This document shows positions 1-11,081 of a stretch of DNA of 40,006 nt, one piece after another. This stretch comes from Photobacterium lipolyticum. GTDB lineage: Bacteria > Pseudomonadota > Gammaproteobacteria > Enterobacterales > Vibrionaceae. The notes beneath the pieces are model-generated. The model saw nothing but the letters and a program-made list of their open reading frames with translations. It was not told the DNA's origin and ran no database searches. A program made the position numbers and the translations under genes. The stretch's first letter is position 1; every line of letters begins with the position of its first letter. The stretch is from positions 1 to 40,006 of the forward strand of contig NZ_PYMC01000026.1 in assembly GCF_003026475.1 (NCBI RefSeq), given 5' to 3'.

Positions 1-30
1 GTTCTGGGGTTCTGGGGTTCTGGGGTTCTG
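1..30. repeat. Tandem 9-bp repeat (GTTCTGGGG)
   Basis: The window opens with just over three perfect copies of GTTCTGGGG. The array probably continues upstream of the window. The word is close to the reverse complement of CCCATAGAACC in the larger repeat that follows. No coding frame is apparent. Confidence 0.85.
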
Positions 31-82
31 CAAGAAGAATTCAAAAATCAATTCTTCATGTCAAGCTTTGCTTTTCCTTGTT

Positions 83-275
83 ACTCGTTTCTAGGAGCTC
101 GAAACTAGACCCCATAGAACCTCAGGACCATAGTCCGTTCTTCCCGCTCTTCCTAGCCACTCGTTTCTAGGAACTCGAAACTAGACCCCATAGAACCTCA
201 GGACCATAGGTCCGTTCTTCCCGCTCTTCCTAACCACTCGTTTCTAGGAACTCGAAACTAGCCCCCCATAGAACC
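83..275. repeat. 76/77-bp tandem repeat, about 2.5 copies
   Basis: A unit beginning ACTCGTTTCTAGGA starts at 83, 159 and 236, giving periods of 76 and 77 bp; the single-base difference is an extra G near 210. Each unit contains CTCGTTTCTAG followed by CTCGAAACTAG, then CCCATAGAACC. The third copy breaks off near 275. The copies are almost identical, which suggests recent duplication. The array lies just past the secF terminator and carries no gene. Confidence 0.9.
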
Positions 276-288
276 GCTTTTTAAGACG

Positions 289-320
289 AAAAAAAACGGA
301 ACCTTCCGGCTCCGTTTTTA
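289..320 (-). terminator. Rho-independent terminator of the queA-secF operon
   Basis: On the minus strand ACGGAGCC and GGTTCCGT form an 8-bp stem (one G-U pair) around a GGAA loop, followed by a run of T. It lies about 55 bases beyond the secF stop codon. Confidence 0.85.
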
Positions 321-373
321 TTCAGCTCAAGCTGGCAAGTCTCGTATCTCGACACCCGCCTCTCGAAACCTAA

Positions 374-1321
374 TTAAGGCATCGCATCAAACTCTTCGCC
401 TTCTTTCTCAACTTGCGGCGGCATCAGGTGTTCACGAGTGATACCCAATTTCAGTGCCAGTGCCGAAGCAACATAGATAGACGAGTAAGTACCGACCGTA
501 ATACCGATAAGCAACGCCGCGGCAAAACCGTGGATCATGCTGCCGCCTTTCATAAACAGCGCAATAACCACAAATAAGGTCGTCGCAGATGTGATCAAGG
601 TACGACTCAACGTTTGGGTGATTGAGCTGTTCATAATGTCAGCGGGCTCACCTTTACGCATCTTACGGAAGTTCTCACGAATACGGTCGAAAACAACAAT
701 AGTATCGTTGAGCGAGTAACCGACAACGGTTAGCAAAGCTGCAACAATCGTCAGGTCGATTTCAATCTGCGTGAAAGAAAAGATACCAATGGTAATGATC
801 ACGTCGTGAGCCAGTGCCAGTACCGCACCAGCAGCCAGACGCCATTCAAAACGCATCGACACATAAAGCAGAATACAGATCAGCGCGGCCAGAATTGCCA
901 GCCCGCCCGCTTCTGCCAGTTCATCACCCACATTAGGGCCAACAAACTCGATACGGCGCATTTCAACGTTCTGGCCAGTCCCCGCTTTCAATGCATCGAT
1001 GATCTGGTTGCCCAGTTTCTCACCTTTGGCATCTTCTCGCGGTTGCAAACGGACGATCACATCACGTGCAGTACCAAAGTTCTGCACGATGGCATCGCCA
1101 AACCCTGCACCTTCCAGCGACTCTCGGATCAGAGATAAATCTGCCGGCTTCTCGAAGCCCACTTCAATCAGGGTACCACCGGTAAAATCCAGCCCCCAGT
1201 TAAGCTTTTGAGTCGCAACGGTGCCAATCGCACCCGCAATCATTATGATCGAAACAACAAAAGCCACTTTCGACCAGCGCATAAAGTCGATCGCGTTACC
1301 CGCTTTCAATATTTGAAACAT
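374..1321 (-). CDS. secF: Protein translocase subunit SecF
   Basis: SecF is an inner-membrane subunit of the SecDF-YajC complex, which uses the proton-motive force to help pull secretory proteins out of the SecYEG channel. The 315-residue product is close to the usual length. It has an N-terminal membrane segment at about residues 17-36, the conserved GLDFTGG motif at 43-49, a periplasmic P1-like domain to about residue 130, and then a cluster of five hydrophobic segments ending near 290. The motif TVVGYSLNDTIVVFDR, typical of the SecD/SecF RND-like fold, is present. It is the last gene of queA-tgt-yajC-secD-secF and lies 12 bases after secD, so co-transcription is very likely; a terminator follows. 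Confidence 0.97.
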   Translation of the reverse strand: MFQILKAGNAIDFMRWSKVAFVVSIIMIAGAIGTVATQKLNWGLDFTGGTLIEVGFEKPADLSLIRESLEGAGFGDAIVQNFGTARDVIVRLQPREDAKGEKLGNQIIDALKAGTGQNVEMRRIEFVGPNVGDELAEAGGLAILAALICILLYVSMRFEWRLAAGAVLALAHDVIITIGIFSFTQIEIDLTIVAALLTVVGYSLNDTIVVFDRIRENFRKMRKGEPADIMNSSITQTLSRTLITSATTLFVVIALFMKGGSMIHGFAAALLIGITVGTYSSIYVASALALKLGITREHLMPPQVEKEGEEFDAMP

Positions 1322-1333
1322 GTCAGCGTCTCC

Positions 1334-3187
1334 TTAGATCGACAGCTTATCTACGCGCTTACCGCCATAGATAAAGTTAACTACAGCACGGGTACCCACA
1401 ATCGCAGTAAACATAGAAGTCAGAATACCGATTGAAAGAGTAACAGCGAAGCCTTTAATTGCACCTGTACCTACCGCAAACAGAATAATTGCAGTGATTA
1501 AGGTCGTGATATTAGCATCGGCAATCGTACTGAACGCATTTGCGTAACCTTGCTGAATCGCATGCTGAGGGCTGCGGCCCTCTTGTAGCTCTTCACGGAT
1601 ACGCTCAAAGATCAGTACGTTAGCATCAACTGCCATACCCACAGTCAATACGATACCGGCAATACCCGGCAAGGTCATAGTTGCCCCCGGGATCATCGAC
1701 ATCACACCGATAATCAACACCAGGTTCATCGCCAGCGCCATATTGGCAATCAGACCAAACTTACGGTAGTACAACAGGGTAAACAGCATTACTGCAATCA
1801 TGCCCCATATACATGCCTGAATACCCATATCGATATTCTGCTGGCCCATAGACGGACCAATGGTACGCTCTTCGACAATAGAGATTGGCGCAATCAACGC
1901 ACCCGCGCGCAGCAGTAGTGCCAGGTTATGTGCTTCAGCCTGCGAATCAATACCGGTAATACGGAAGTTACGGCCCAGTGCTGTCTGGATAGTTGCCTGA
2001 TTGATCACTTCTTCGTGTTTCTGAAGAATAACCTTACCGTCCGGGTTACGCTTACCGCTGTCTTTATACTCGGTAAACACCGTTGCCATCAGCTTACCCA
2101 CGTTGTTACGTGAGAATGCTGTCATCTTGCTACCACCTTCGCTATCTAGCGAAATGTTAACCTGAGGACGACCATATTCATCAGCACTTGAGCTTGCATC
2201 GGTGATGTGAGAACCCGCAAGAATAATGCGTTTCTTCAGTACTGCCGGACGCTTGTCACGGGTGTACTTCACTTCACTTCCAGCCGGTACACGGCCTGCA
2301 GCGGCTGCCGCAAGATCTGCGGTACTGTCCACTTCACGGAACTCAAGGGTTGCTGTCGCACCAAGAATCTCTTTGGCACGAGCAGTATCCTGAACACCAG
2401 GCAGTTCAACAACAATACGGTTTGCACCCTGACGCTGTACCAGAGGTTCAGCAACACCTAGCTCATTCACACGGTTACGAAGAATAGTAATATTCTGATC
2501 GACTGCGTAGTTACGGATCTCTTTCAGGCGCTCTTCGGTAAATACCGCCGTCAGCACGAAACGCCCATTGCTGTCACTGTCAGTGAACAGCATATCCGGG
2601 TGCAGTTTAGCCAGTGCAACTTTCGCTTCATCCAGCTGCTCTGCATTACGCAGACGCACCTCTACCGATGAATCAGTTTTGCTGATCGCGCGATAGCGAA
2701 CTTTGGCTTCACGCAGTTCGGTACGGAAAGTCTCTTCTTGTTGACCAAGCAGTTTTTCCATCGCCGCGTCCATATCCACTTCCATCAGGAAGTGCACACC
2801 ACCACGCAAATCAAGGCCCAGCTTCATTGGCGTCGCACCAATGGATTCAAGCCAGTCAGGTGTTGATGCTGCCAGGTTCAGCGCAACAACATAATCTTCG
2901 CCAAGTTGATCATTAAGAATATCGCGAGCACTGATTTGAGTATCAGTATCGTGAAAGCGAACCAGTACAGTACCGTTTTCGAAAGCGACAGATTTATAGG
3001 AGATTTGGCTTTTTTCTAAATCTTCGGTGACAGTATCCAATGCAGACATATCAACCGAGGCGCCACGCGCCCCGGTGATTTGAATCGCTGGATCTTCACC
3101 GTAAACATTGGGAAGTGCATAAAGCAAACCGATAAGCAGTGCAAACACCACCATCAGATTCTTCCACAAGGGATAACGGTTTAACAC
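1334..3187 (-). CDS. secD: Protein translocase subunit SecD
   Basis: SecD partners SecF in the proton-driven export motor of the inner membrane. At 617 residues it has normal enterobacterial/vibrio SecD length. Visible features are a first membrane segment at about residues 10-28, the [10 protein letters not shown] motif at 124-133, a large periplasmic P1 domain up to about residue 445, and five closely packed membrane segments after that containing [18 protein letters not shown]. The start codon is GTG at 3185-3187, supported by AAGGAT nine bases upstream. It lies between yajC (26-base gap) and secF (12-base gap) in the same operon. Confidence 0.97.
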   Translation of the reverse strand: MLNRYPLWKNLMVVFALLIGLLYALPNVYGEDPAIQITGARGASVDMSALDTVTEDLEKSQISYKSVAFENGTVLVRFHDTDTQISARDILNDQLGEDYVVALNLAASTPDWLESIGATPMKLGLDLRGGVHFLMEVDMDAAMEKLLGQQEETFRTELREAKVRYRAISKTDSSVEVRLRNAEQLDEAKVALAKLHPDMLFTDSDSNGRFVLTAVFTEERLKEIRNYAVDQNITILRNRVNELGVAEPLVQRQGANRIVVELPGVQDTARAKEILGATATLEFREVDSTADLAAAAAGRVPAGSEVKYTRDKRPAVLKKRIILAGSHITDASSSADEYGRPQVNISLDSEGGSKMTAFSRNNVGKLMATVFTEYKDSGKRNPDGKVILQKHEEVINQATIQTALGRNFRITGIDSQAEAHNLALLLRAGALIAPISIVEERTIGPSMGQQNIDMGIQACIWGMIAVMLFTLLYYRKFGLIANMALAMNLVLIIGVMSMIPGATMTLPGIAGIVLTVGMAVDANVLIFERIREELQEGRSPQHAIQQGYANAFSTIADANITTLITAIILFAVGTGAIKGFAVTLSIGILTSMFTAIVGTRAVVNFIYGGKRVDKLSI

Positions 3188-3213
3188 TGCTGTGATCCTT
3201 CAAAGCGAATAAA

Positions 3214-3549
3214 TTACAGAGATTTCATTGTGCCTTTTGGCAGAACTGCTGAAACAAAATCTTTTTTGATTGTCACTTCAGTGCTGTCATTCAGGGCAAT
3301 AACAATGTAATCGCTCTCTTCTGAAACTTTAGTGATTTTACCAAGCAAACCACCGCTCGTTAGTACTTCATCACCTTTGCCCATAGAAGACATCAGGCTC
3401 TTGTGCTCTTTAACACGCTTCGCCTGTGGGCGATAAATCATAAAATAAAAAATTACAGCGAAAAGGCCTAGCATGATGAAAAGCTGCATGCTGCCACCTT
3501 GTGGAGCACCTTCAGCAGCGGCATGTGCCTGAGAAATGAAAAGACTCAT
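3214..3549 (-). CDS. yajC: Preprotein translocase accessory subunit YajC
   Basis: YajC is a small single-span inner-membrane protein that associates with SecDF. The 111-residue product has a short N-terminal region rich in Ala and Gly, one strong hydrophobic segment (about residues 23-41, ending FYFMIYRPQ), and a charged cytoplasmic domain containing the family pattern GDEVLTSGGLLGKI. It starts with ATG. It lies between tgt (22-base gap) and secD, which is the usual bacterial arrangement and supports the call independently of sequence. Confidence 0.96.
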   Translation of the reverse strand: MSLFISQAHAAAEGAPQGGSMQLFIMLGLFAVIFYFMIYRPQAKRVKEHKSLMSSMGKGDEVLTSGGLLGKITKVSEESDYIVIALNDSTEVTIKKDFVSAVLPKGTMKSL

Positions 3550-3571
3550 TTAATAACGTCCTCGTTGATTG

Positions 3572-4732
<1,161 letters not shown>

Positions 4733-4779
4733 TCAATTCCTACGAAAGGACTTAAGCACAAAAGGTCAATTGCCTGATG

Positions 4780-4794
4780 TACATGTTACATGTA
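4780..4794. promoter_or_regulatory. Palindrome in the queA-tgt gap
   Basis: TACATGT and ACATGTA are perfect inverted arms around a single T. The site lies about 80 bases upstream of tgt. It could bind a dimeric regulator or form a small hairpin; nothing in the sequence identifies the protein. Confidence 0.4.
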
Positions 4795-4891
4795 TCGCCA
4801 CGCCATAAAGCCTAGCGGAAGAAAATTAAGAGTCATGGCAAATCATCAATCCAAGTTGCCATCGCTCTTTTGCCGATGCTATAAGCCGACA

Positions 4892-4920
4892 AAGGCTGCG
4901 ATTTTAACAAAAGCAGCCTT
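4892..4920 (-). other. Hairpin between queA and tgt, possible attenuator
   Basis: AAGGCTGC (4892-4899) pairs perfectly with GCAGCCTT (4913-4920) across a 13-base loop, starting 28 bases past the queA stop codon. The T run on the minus strand is weak, so this may be a partial terminator or an RNA-processing hairpin that tunes queA against the downstream genes. Confidence 0.45.
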
Positions 4921-4947
4921 AAGAGACACTGATTTAACAACCTAAGT

Positions 4948-6000
4948 TCATTTGTTTTTTCGGGTGATAAACATCGAGTCGCCATAACTGAAGAAGCGAT
5001 ATTTATTTTCAACCGCCTGCAGGTAAGCATTCATCGTATGTTCATAGCCTGCAAATGCACTCACCAGCATAATAAGCGTTGACTCGGGCAGGTGAAAATT
5101 CGTTACCAATACATCCACCAGCTGGAATTCATAGCCAGGGAAGATGAAAATATCGGTATCGCCGAAAAATGGCTTCAGCTCAGTACCCTTTTTCACCGCA
5201 TCCTGGGCAGCACTTTCCAGTGAACGGACGGAAGTCGTTCCCACCGCAACCACACGGCCGCCGTTAGCTTTAGTTGCATTGATCGCATCAACGACCTCTT
5301 GCGGTACTTCGACGTATTCGGCATGCATGTGGTGATCGTCAATATTATCAACGCGTACAGGCTGGAACGTACCGGCCCCGACATGCAGCGTTACGAAGGC
5401 GAAATTAACCCCTTTCGCTCTGAGCGCATCCATTAAGGTATCATCAAAGTGCAACCCCGCCGTCGGGGCAGCAACGGCACCCGGCTTGGTATTATAAACC
5501 GTTTGATAACGCTCTTTATCAGCATCTTCGTCAGGGCGGTCAATATAAGGCGGTAGCGGCATATGACCGACATCTTCCAGAATTTCCAACACTGTTTTAT
5601 CGCTATTAAAGCGAATTTCAAACAGTGCATCATGGCGTGCTACCATTTCTGCCTGATATTCATCATTTTCACCCAGCAGCAACTCATTGCCCGGTTTTGG
5701 CGATTTTGATGCGCGTACATGCGCCAAGATGCTCTTGTCATCTAACATACGTTCAACAAGGACTTCTAATTTGCCGCCAGAGGCTTTGCGGCCAAATATC
5801 CGGGCAGGGATCACACGCGTATTATTGAATACCAGCAGATCACCAGGCTGAACCAGATCAAGCACATCTTTAAAGCCTTTGTGCTGGATCTCGCCTGTAT
5901 CGCCAGTGAGTTGCAGAAGGCGACTCGCTGTACGCTCAGGTTGTGGATAACGAGCAATAAGCTCATCAGGAAGGTCAAAATGAAAATCAGAAACTTGCAT
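4948..6000 (-). CDS. queA: S-adenosylmethionine:tRNA ribosyltransferase-isomerase
   Basis: QueA transfers and isomerises the ribosyl group of S-adenosylmethionine onto preQ1-modified tRNA, giving epoxyqueuosine. The product has 350 residues, starting [11 protein letters not shown] like known QueA proteins. Conserved blocks seen are the N-terminal [13 protein letters not shown], the [13 protein letters not shown] region, the [12 protein letters not shown] motif and the C-terminal [19 protein letters not shown]. The reading frame extends five codons further upstream to a TTG, but GAGG lies nine bases before the ATG at 5998-6000 and overlaps that extension, so the ATG is chosen. First gene of the operon with tgt, yajC, secD and secF. 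Confidence 0.97.
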   Translation of the reverse strand: MQVSDFHFDLPDELIARYPQPERTASRLLQLTGDTGEIQHKGFKDVLDLVQPGDLLVFNNTRVIPARIFGRKASGGKLEVLVERMLDDKSILAHVRASKSPKPGNELLLGENDEYQAEMVARHDALFEIRFNSDKTVLEILEDVGHMPLPPYIDRPDEDADKERYQTVYNTKPGAVAAPTAGLHFDDTLMDALRAKGVNFAFVTLHVGAGTFQPVRVDNIDDHHMHAEYVEVPQEVVDAINATKANGGRVVAVGTTSVRSLESAAQDAVKKGTELKPFFGDTDIFIFPGYEFQLVDVLVTNFHLPESTLIMLVSAFAGYEHTMNAYLQAVENKYRFFSYGDSMFITRKNK

Positions 6001-6031
6001 CGTTATATGCCTCAAATTACAGCAGGCAGGT

Positions 6032-6059
6032 AGTATAGGCTGCCTTACTGCAATTTCAA
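6032..6059 (-). promoter_or_regulatory. Sigma70-type promoter of the queA operon
   Basis: On the minus strand TTGAAA (6054-6059) and TATACT (6032-6037) are separated by 16 bases, close to consensus. Transcription would start near 6025, leaving a leader of about 25 bases. The -10 lies inside a 6-bp inverted repeat AGGCAG/CTGCCT. Confidence 0.65.
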
Positions 6060-6101
6060 GGAAAGATGGGATTTGCAGGCCAATTTGCGAATATTATCCG
6101 T

Positions 6102-7184
6102 TTATTCCCGAACACGTGAAACTCGCCGCCGATATGCCGCCAACATGAGTAACAGCAGACTCATCATCCCGGCACTGCCACCGCTGTCTGATTTAACGAC
6201 TGGCTCGGCGATCCCGTCACCAGCATTACTATAATCCGACAGAAACGGGTTAATACTAAAATCCCGATCAGGTAATGCGGCTATCGTGATCCCCGTTTCG
6301 CCTTCAATCCAGCGGTGATAATTCGCGACCTCGGTATACACTCCGGGTAGATCACTCGCACAGCCTTTGCCAAAGCTGACCAAACCGACTAACCGTAAAC
6401 CAAAATCACGGTTACTGGCAGCCTGCGGATCTTGCCAAACCAAGGGGCCGCCCGAATCACCAAAACAACTATCCCGAACGAACAAAGGTGAGGGTGAACT
6501 CGCGCATACGTAAATTCTGGCGTCATTAGAATCTATATTTGCTCCCCACAGACGGTCACACATAGTATCGGGTACACCTGATAATAGGGTCTGTCTTAAC
6601 TGTGTTGATCCGGAGTTACTGGTATCATCAGCATCCGTGCTTCCCCAGCCAGAGACCAGCAGATTTGGCGGTCTGTCACTGTTTGCTACCCAGCTATTTA
6701 GAAACTCATTATCAGCCCGATCCTGGGTCTCCATATTTGCAATCTGAATCGGTATCGCACTGGCTGAAACCGGTTCAGCCAGAACTAATAACGCAATATC
6801 ATTCTTAAAACTGGTCGGGTTAAAATCAGGGTGCAGCACTCTTTTGTCCACAGAGATTGCATTCGTGCTATTGGCACTGAAAATACTGGTAATGCCAGCC
6901 CAAACCTGGATATTTTCAGCTAACACCGTCATTGAACTGTTTTGCATACAGTGTGCTGCGGTTAGCACGATCGTCGGGGTGATCACGACACCACCACAAA
7001 TGAATGTCTGTCCACCCGTAGGGCCAGGAAAGGTCAAGTTAAGGTAAACCTGCCAGGGAATTTCATTGGTGGATGATTCAATTCCCCCGATAATTTTAGG
7101 GGCCATCGCCGGCTCAGCAGCCACCACTTGAACGGCGAACAACGTATTCCAACATAATAAGAATCCAACCAATAACTTAGTCAT
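6102..7184 (-). CDS. Secreted trypsin-like serine protease with GlyGly-CTERM tail
   Basis: This is an S1-family serine protease, probably exported by the type II system and held at or released from the cell surface. Residues 1-23 form a signal peptide (cleavage near VVAA). The activation site IIGG begins at 31, so residues 24-30 make a very short propeptide. The catalytic triad is H78 (TAAHC), D129 (NDIALL) and S244 (GDSGGP). D238, six residues before the serine, predicts cleavage after Arg or Lys. The C-terminus has SGG at 334-336, a hydrophobic segment at about 337-351 and an Arg-rich tail, the GlyGly-CTERM pattern processed by rhombosortase. It resembles the Vibrio VesA/VesB/VesC proteases; which one cannot be told by eye. 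Confidence 0.93.
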   Translation of the reverse strand: MTKLLVGFLLCWNTLFAVQVVAAEPAMAPKIIGGIESSTNEIPWQVYLNLTFPGPTGGQTFICGGVVITPTIVLTAAHCMQNSSMTVLAENIQVWAGITSIFSANSTNAISVDKRVLHPDFNPTSFKNDIALLVLAEPVSASAIPIQIANMETQDRADNEFLNSWVANSDRPPNLLVSGWGSTDADDTSNSGSTQLRQTLLSGVPDTMCDRLWGANIDSNDARIYVCASSPSPLFVRDSCFGDSGGPLVWQDPQAASNRDFGLRLVGLVSFGKGCASDLPGVYTEVANYHRWIEGETGITIAALPDRDFSINPFLSDYSNAGDGIAEPVVKSDSGGSAGMMSLLLLMLAAYRRRVSRVRE

Positions 7185-7291
7185 CAGGCAATACCTATCA
7201 GGGATACCGTTTATTGATTATATGACACAAATCACCTTTTAACCGTTAAATAACACCGCCCATACCAAATAGTAACTTTGCGTTTTTTTGA

Positions 7292-7303
7292 CTATGGTCA
7301 TAG
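7292..7303. promoter_or_regulatory. Palindrome in the protease/CBS divergent region
   Basis: CTATG and CATAG flank GT, a 12-bp palindrome in the 206-base gap between the divergent protease and CBS-domain genes. It is positioned to act on either promoter, but no known regulator is assigned. Confidence 0.3.
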
Positions 7304-7390
7304 GTAGTTACGTCAATATTCGCTACATTCAGAGAGGACAAGGAAAGAATTATTTTTGTCTAATTGCAGCAGGAGCTGCCGGAGGTTTGT

Positions 7391-7840
7391 ATGTTTACTG
7401 TCTCAGATATGATGACTCCTCATCCTCATACACTTAGTCCCTCTCATACCCTGAGGGATGCCAAAAAAGTGATGGCAGAGCTAGGGATACGACATATTCC
7501 GATCACCAATGATGAAAACCACCTGGTCGGTTTAGTGACTCAGCGGGATGTGTTAGCAGCACAGGAATCAAGTTTAGAGCATATTAGCAAAGCCAACGCT
7601 ATCTCCACCCTAGATATCTCGCTGGATCAATGTATGAACCGCACGTTGCTCAGTGTAAATTCTCATGCAGGCTTGAAAGAAGCGGCCACCTATATGCAAA
7701 AGCATAAAATTGGTTGTTTACCTGTTACTCATAAGAAGAAGCTGGTGGGGATCATTACCGATTCAGATTTCGTGTCTATTGCGATTAACCTGCTAGAAAT
7801 TCAGGAAGAAATTGAACCGCTGAATGAAGACGAAGCCTAA
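7391..7840 (+). CDS. Two-CBS-domain protein
   Basis: The 149-residue product consists almost entirely of a tandem CBS pair, a module that binds adenosine nucleotides. The first repeat covers about residues 1-60 (MFTVSDMMTPHP to LVGLVTQRDVL), and the second about 75-138 (MNRTLLSVNSHAG to LVGIITDSDFV). No catalytic domain is attached, so it probably senses nucleotides and acts through a partner. The frame opens further upstream at a TTG (7364), but GGAGG at 7381-7385 lies five bases before the ATG at 7391 and that start matches the MMTP beginning of CBS domains. Single gene, divergent from the protease. The target is unknown. Confidence 0.85.
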   Translation: MFTVSDMMTPHPHTLSPSHTLRDAKKVMAELGIRHIPITNDENHLVGLVTQRDVLAAQESSLEHISKANAISTLDISLDQCMNRTLLSVNSHAGLKEAATYMQKHKIGCLPVTHKKKLVGIITDSDFVSIAINLLEIQEEIEPLNEDEA

Positions 7841-8002
7841 CTGGTTTTGGTTTTGTTATAAATCGCGAATTTCCTAGCTCACGGGCACCTTGCTGCCGCT
7901 AAACAGCAACGCAAACGCCAGTTGGAATATATATTAACTACCTCAACATACAGAGGCCGCCCTGAATCTAGTATCTTGGGATGATTTTGGTATAACGCGC
8001 AT

Positions 8003-8031
8003 AAAAAAGGGGGGAGCAACGAGTGCTCCCC
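8003..8031 (-). terminator. Terminator of aceBA
   Basis: GGGGAGCA (8011-8018) pairs perfectly with TGCTCCCC (8024-8031) around a five-base loop. On the minus strand the stem is followed by six T. It sits 59 bases past the aceA stop codon. Confidence 0.85.
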
Positions 8032-8089
8032 GACTTACCAAAAACGATAACAACGATTTGCTAGGATAGATTTTACAAAACCAGTCTGG

Positions 8090-9394
8090 TTAGAATTGAT
8101 CTTCTTCCGTTGAGCCGGTCAGCGCGGTGACTGACGACTGGCCCCCCTGGATGGTATTGGTCATTTTATCGAAATAGCCGGTACCCACTTCCTGCTGGTG
8201 TGCAACGAAGGTATAACCACGCTCAGCAGCGGCAAACTCCGGACGCTGTACCTTTTCAACATAGTGCCGCATACCTTCACCCTGCGCATAAGCATGCGCT
8301 AGCTCAAACATGTTGAACCACATGTTGTGGATACCTGCCAGTGTTATGAATTGATACTTGTAGCCCATGTCTGACAGCTCTTGCTGGAACTTAGTGATCG
8401 TTTCAGCATCAAGATTTTTCTCCCAGTTAAAGGACGGCGAGCAGTTATATGCCAGTAACTGATCCGGATACTGAGCATGAATGGCTTCGGCAAACTTACG
8501 CGCCTCTTCCAGACAAGGTTTTGCAGTTTCGCACCAGATAAGATCAGCGTATGGTGCGTAAGCCAAACCACGAGAAATAGCTTGGTCAATACCCGCACGT
8601 ACGCGGTAGAACCCTTCTGCGGTACGCTCACCAACAATAAAGTCGTTATCGTATGAATCACAATCTGACGTTAACAAGTCAGCCGCGTTAGCATCAGTAC
8701 GGGCAATAACAAGTGTTGTGGTACCCGCCACGTCAGCCGCTAAGCGTGCGGCGACTAACTTTTGCACGGCTTCTTGGGTCGGTACCAGTACCTTGCCCCC
8801 CATATGCCCACATTTTTTCACTGATGCTAGCTGATCTTCAAAGTGCACACCTGCCGCTCCGGCATCAATCATATTACGCATCAATTCATAAGCATTAAGC
8901 ACCCCACCAAAACCGGCTTCGGCATCCGCGACAATCGGCAAGAAGTAATCAATACCTTCTTCCGGGCTGCCGCCATTTGCCCACTGGATCTGATCGGCAC
9001 GACGGAATGCATTGTTTATGCGGGTTACTACGGCGGGTACGGAATCAACCGGATACAATGATTGATCTGGGTACATCGTCGATGCGGTATTATTATCTGC
9101 AGCAACTTGCCAACCTGATAAATAAATCGCTTCAATTCCTGCTTTTGCCTGTTGAACCGCCTGACCACCGGTTAGCGCACCAAGACAGTTAACATATCCC
9201 TTTTTCGCCGAGCCATTAACCAGATCCCACAGCTTATCGGCACCGCGCTGGGCAATCGTATTGGCCGGGGCAAATGAACCACGCAGATTTATCACTTCTT
9301 CTGCGGTGTAAGTACGCTTTACGTGCTTCCAACGTGGATTTTCAGCCCAGTCTTTTTCAATAGCTTCAATTTGCTGCTGGCGAGTCAATGTCAT
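8090..9394 (-). CDS. aceA: Isocitrate lyase
   Basis: AceA cleaves isocitrate to glyoxylate and succinate, the first step of the glyoxylate shunt needed for growth on acetate or fatty acids. The 434-residue length matches the enterobacterial enzyme. The signature KKCGHMGGK is at 193-201, with C195 as the catalytic cysteine; the N-terminal blocks WKHVKRTY and [10 protein letters not shown] and the NCSPSFNW substrate-binding region are also present. ATG start with GAGGG upstream. It follows aceB after 73 bases on the same strand, and a strong terminator follows, so aceB-aceA is a two-gene operon. No aceK kinase gene is next to it. Confidence 0.97.
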   Translation of the reverse strand: MTLTRQQQIEAIEKDWAENPRWKHVKRTYTAEEVINLRGSFAPANTIAQRGADKLWDLVNGSAKKGYVNCLGALTGGQAVQQAKAGIEAIYLSGWQVAADNNTASTMYPDQSLYPVDSVPAVVTRINNAFRRADQIQWANGGSPEEGIDYFLPIVADAEAGFGGVLNAYELMRNMIDAGAAGVHFEDQLASVKKCGHMGGKVLVPTQEAVQKLVAARLAADVAGTTTLVIARTDANAADLLTSDCDSYDNDFIVGERTAEGFYRVRAGIDQAISRGLAYAPYADLIWCETAKPCLEEARKFAEAIHAQYPDQLLAYNCSPSFNWEKNLDAETITKFQQELSDMGYKYQFITLAGIHNMWFNMFELAHAYAQGEGMRHYVEKVQRPEFAAAERGYTFVAHQQEVGTGYFDKMTNTIQGGQSSVTALTGSTEEDQF

Positions 9395-9467
9395 AATGAT
9401 GTCCCTCGTTTCATTTGGCGATAATCAACTTAACGCAATCGTTAATGTTTATTTTCTTTGGCAATGA

Positions 9468-11081
9468 TTACGGCAAGTATTCATAGCCGGGTACAGTCAG
9501 GAAATTCACTAATTCATCACTGGTAGTGAGTCGCGACATTAAATTCGCAGCTTCCTGATATTGTCCTTGTTGGAACGTGTCCCGTCCCAGTTCCAGTTCC
9601 AACACGATCAACTCTTCTTGTAGCATCTGTTCAAACAAGGCCTTAGTCACAACGCTACCGTTGCTCAGCGACTTTCCGTGCTTGATCCACTGCCAGATTG
9701 ATGCCCGCGAAATCTCTGCGGTAGCGGCATCTTCCATCAAACCGTAGATCGGTACACAGCCATTGCCGGTGATCCAGGATTCGATATATTGCACCGCAAC
9801 GCGAATGTTATGGCGCATCCCCTCTTCAGTACGCTCGCCTTCACAAGGCTCTAGTAATTCGGCAGCGGTAATCGGGGCATCTTGTTCGCGGCTAATATCC
9901 AGCTGGTTGCGACGAGCACCTAGCGCTTTATCAAAAACAGCTTTTGCCGTATCTGCCAGCCCGGGGTGTGCGACCCAAGTGCCGTCATGGCCATTTTTCG
10001 CTTCCAGCGACTTGTCTGTCTGAATCTTATTCAGCACCCATTCATTACGCTCAGGATCTTTGGACGGAATAAAGGCAGCCATGCCTCCCATCGCAAACGC
10101 CCCTCGCCGATGGCAGGTTCGAACCAGTAATCGTGAATAAGCATTAAGGAAAGGTTTTTCCATGGTGACCACCTGACGGTCCGGCAAAACCCGGTCAGGG
10201 TAATTACGTAATGTTTTGATATAGCTGAATATATAATCCCATCGCCCACAATTCAGGCCTACAATATGTTCTTTCAGGCTGTAGAGAATTTCATCCATCT
10301 CAAACACCGCAGGCAAGGTTTCAATCAATACCGTGGCTTTAATGGTGCCGCGAGAAAGACCGAATTCATCTTCGGCAAAACTGAACACATCACTCCACCA
10401 GGCCGCTTCCTGATAAGCCTGCAGCTTAGGCAGATAAAAATACGGGCCGCTGCCTTTAGCCAGCAACTGTTTGTAGTTATGGAAAAAGTACAAGGCGAAA
10501 TCAAATAATGAACCAGGGATCGCCTCCCCCTGCCACAACAGATGTTTCTCAGGTAAATGAAGGCCGCGAACACGGCAGATCAGCACTGCAGGATCATCGC
10601 AGAGCTTGTACTCTTTCCCATTTTCCGGATTGATATAACTGATCGTTCTATTGATGGCGTCACGAAGATTTTGCTGCCCATCCAGCACCTCATCCCACCC
10701 AGGTGCAAAGGAATCTTCAAAGTCAGCCATGAACACTTTCACGTTCGCATTCAGGGCATTGATGACCATTTTCCGATCGACCGGACCGGTAATCTCGACT
10801 CGGCGATCCTGTAGATCGTCGGGGATCCCCTGAATCGTCCAGTCACTATCACGAATATGCGAAGTTTCAGGAAGAAAATCCGGTAACGTACCGGCATCGA
10901 TTGCAGCCTGACGAGCCTCGCGGGCAGCTAGCAGTTCAGGCACTCGGGAAGCAAAGCGCTGTACTAAACGCTCTAAGAACTGCAGAGCCTCATCGCTAAG
11001 GATCTCTTGTTGCTCTGATGTCAGCGTCGTCTGTAATGACAGCTTTACATGGTGATTCGGTGTACTTCCTTTATCCGTCAT
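9468..11081 (-). CDS. aceB: Malate synthase A
   Basis: AceB condenses glyoxylate with acetyl-CoA to make malate, completing the glyoxylate shunt with AceA. The 537-residue protein has the length of the A-type enzyme. The family signature KEHIVGLNCGRWDYIF is intact near residue 270, and VMINALNANVKVFMADFEDS-like sequence near 125-145 is the usual TIM-barrel core. ATG start. It is the first gene of the aceB-aceA operon. Its promoter must lie in the 604-base gap up to oxyR2, where two adjacent palindromes are visible at 11363-11387. Confidence 0.97.
   Translation of the reverse strand: MTDKGSTPNHHVKLSLQTTLTSEQQEILSDEALQFLERLVQRFASRVPELLAAREARQAAIDAGTLPDFLPETSHIRDSDWTIQGIPDDLQDRRVEITGPVDRKMVINALNANVKVFMADFEDSFAPGWDEVLDGQQNLRDAINRTISYINPENGKEYKLCDDPAVLICRVRGLHLPEKHLLWQGEAIPGSLFDFALYFFHNYKQLLAKGSGPYFYLPKLQAYQEAAWWSDVFSFAEDEFGLSRGTIKATVLIETLPAVFEMDEILYSLKEHIVGLNCGRWDYIFSYIKTLRNYPDRVLPDRQVVTMEKPFLNAYSRLLVRTCHRRGAFAMGGMAAFIPSKDPERNEWVLNKIQTDKSLEAKNGHDGTWVAHPGLADTAKAVFDKALGARRNQLDISREQDAPITAAELLEPCEGERTEEGMRHNIRVAVQYIESWITGNGCVPIYGLMEDAATAEISRASIWQWIKHGKSLSNGSVVTKALFEQMLQEELIVLELELGRDTFQQGQYQEAANLMSRLTTSDELVNFLTVPGYEYLP

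Noticed and set aside
1..280. A CRISPR array
   Set aside because: The repeats are contiguous tandem copies without unique spacers, and no cas genes are present.
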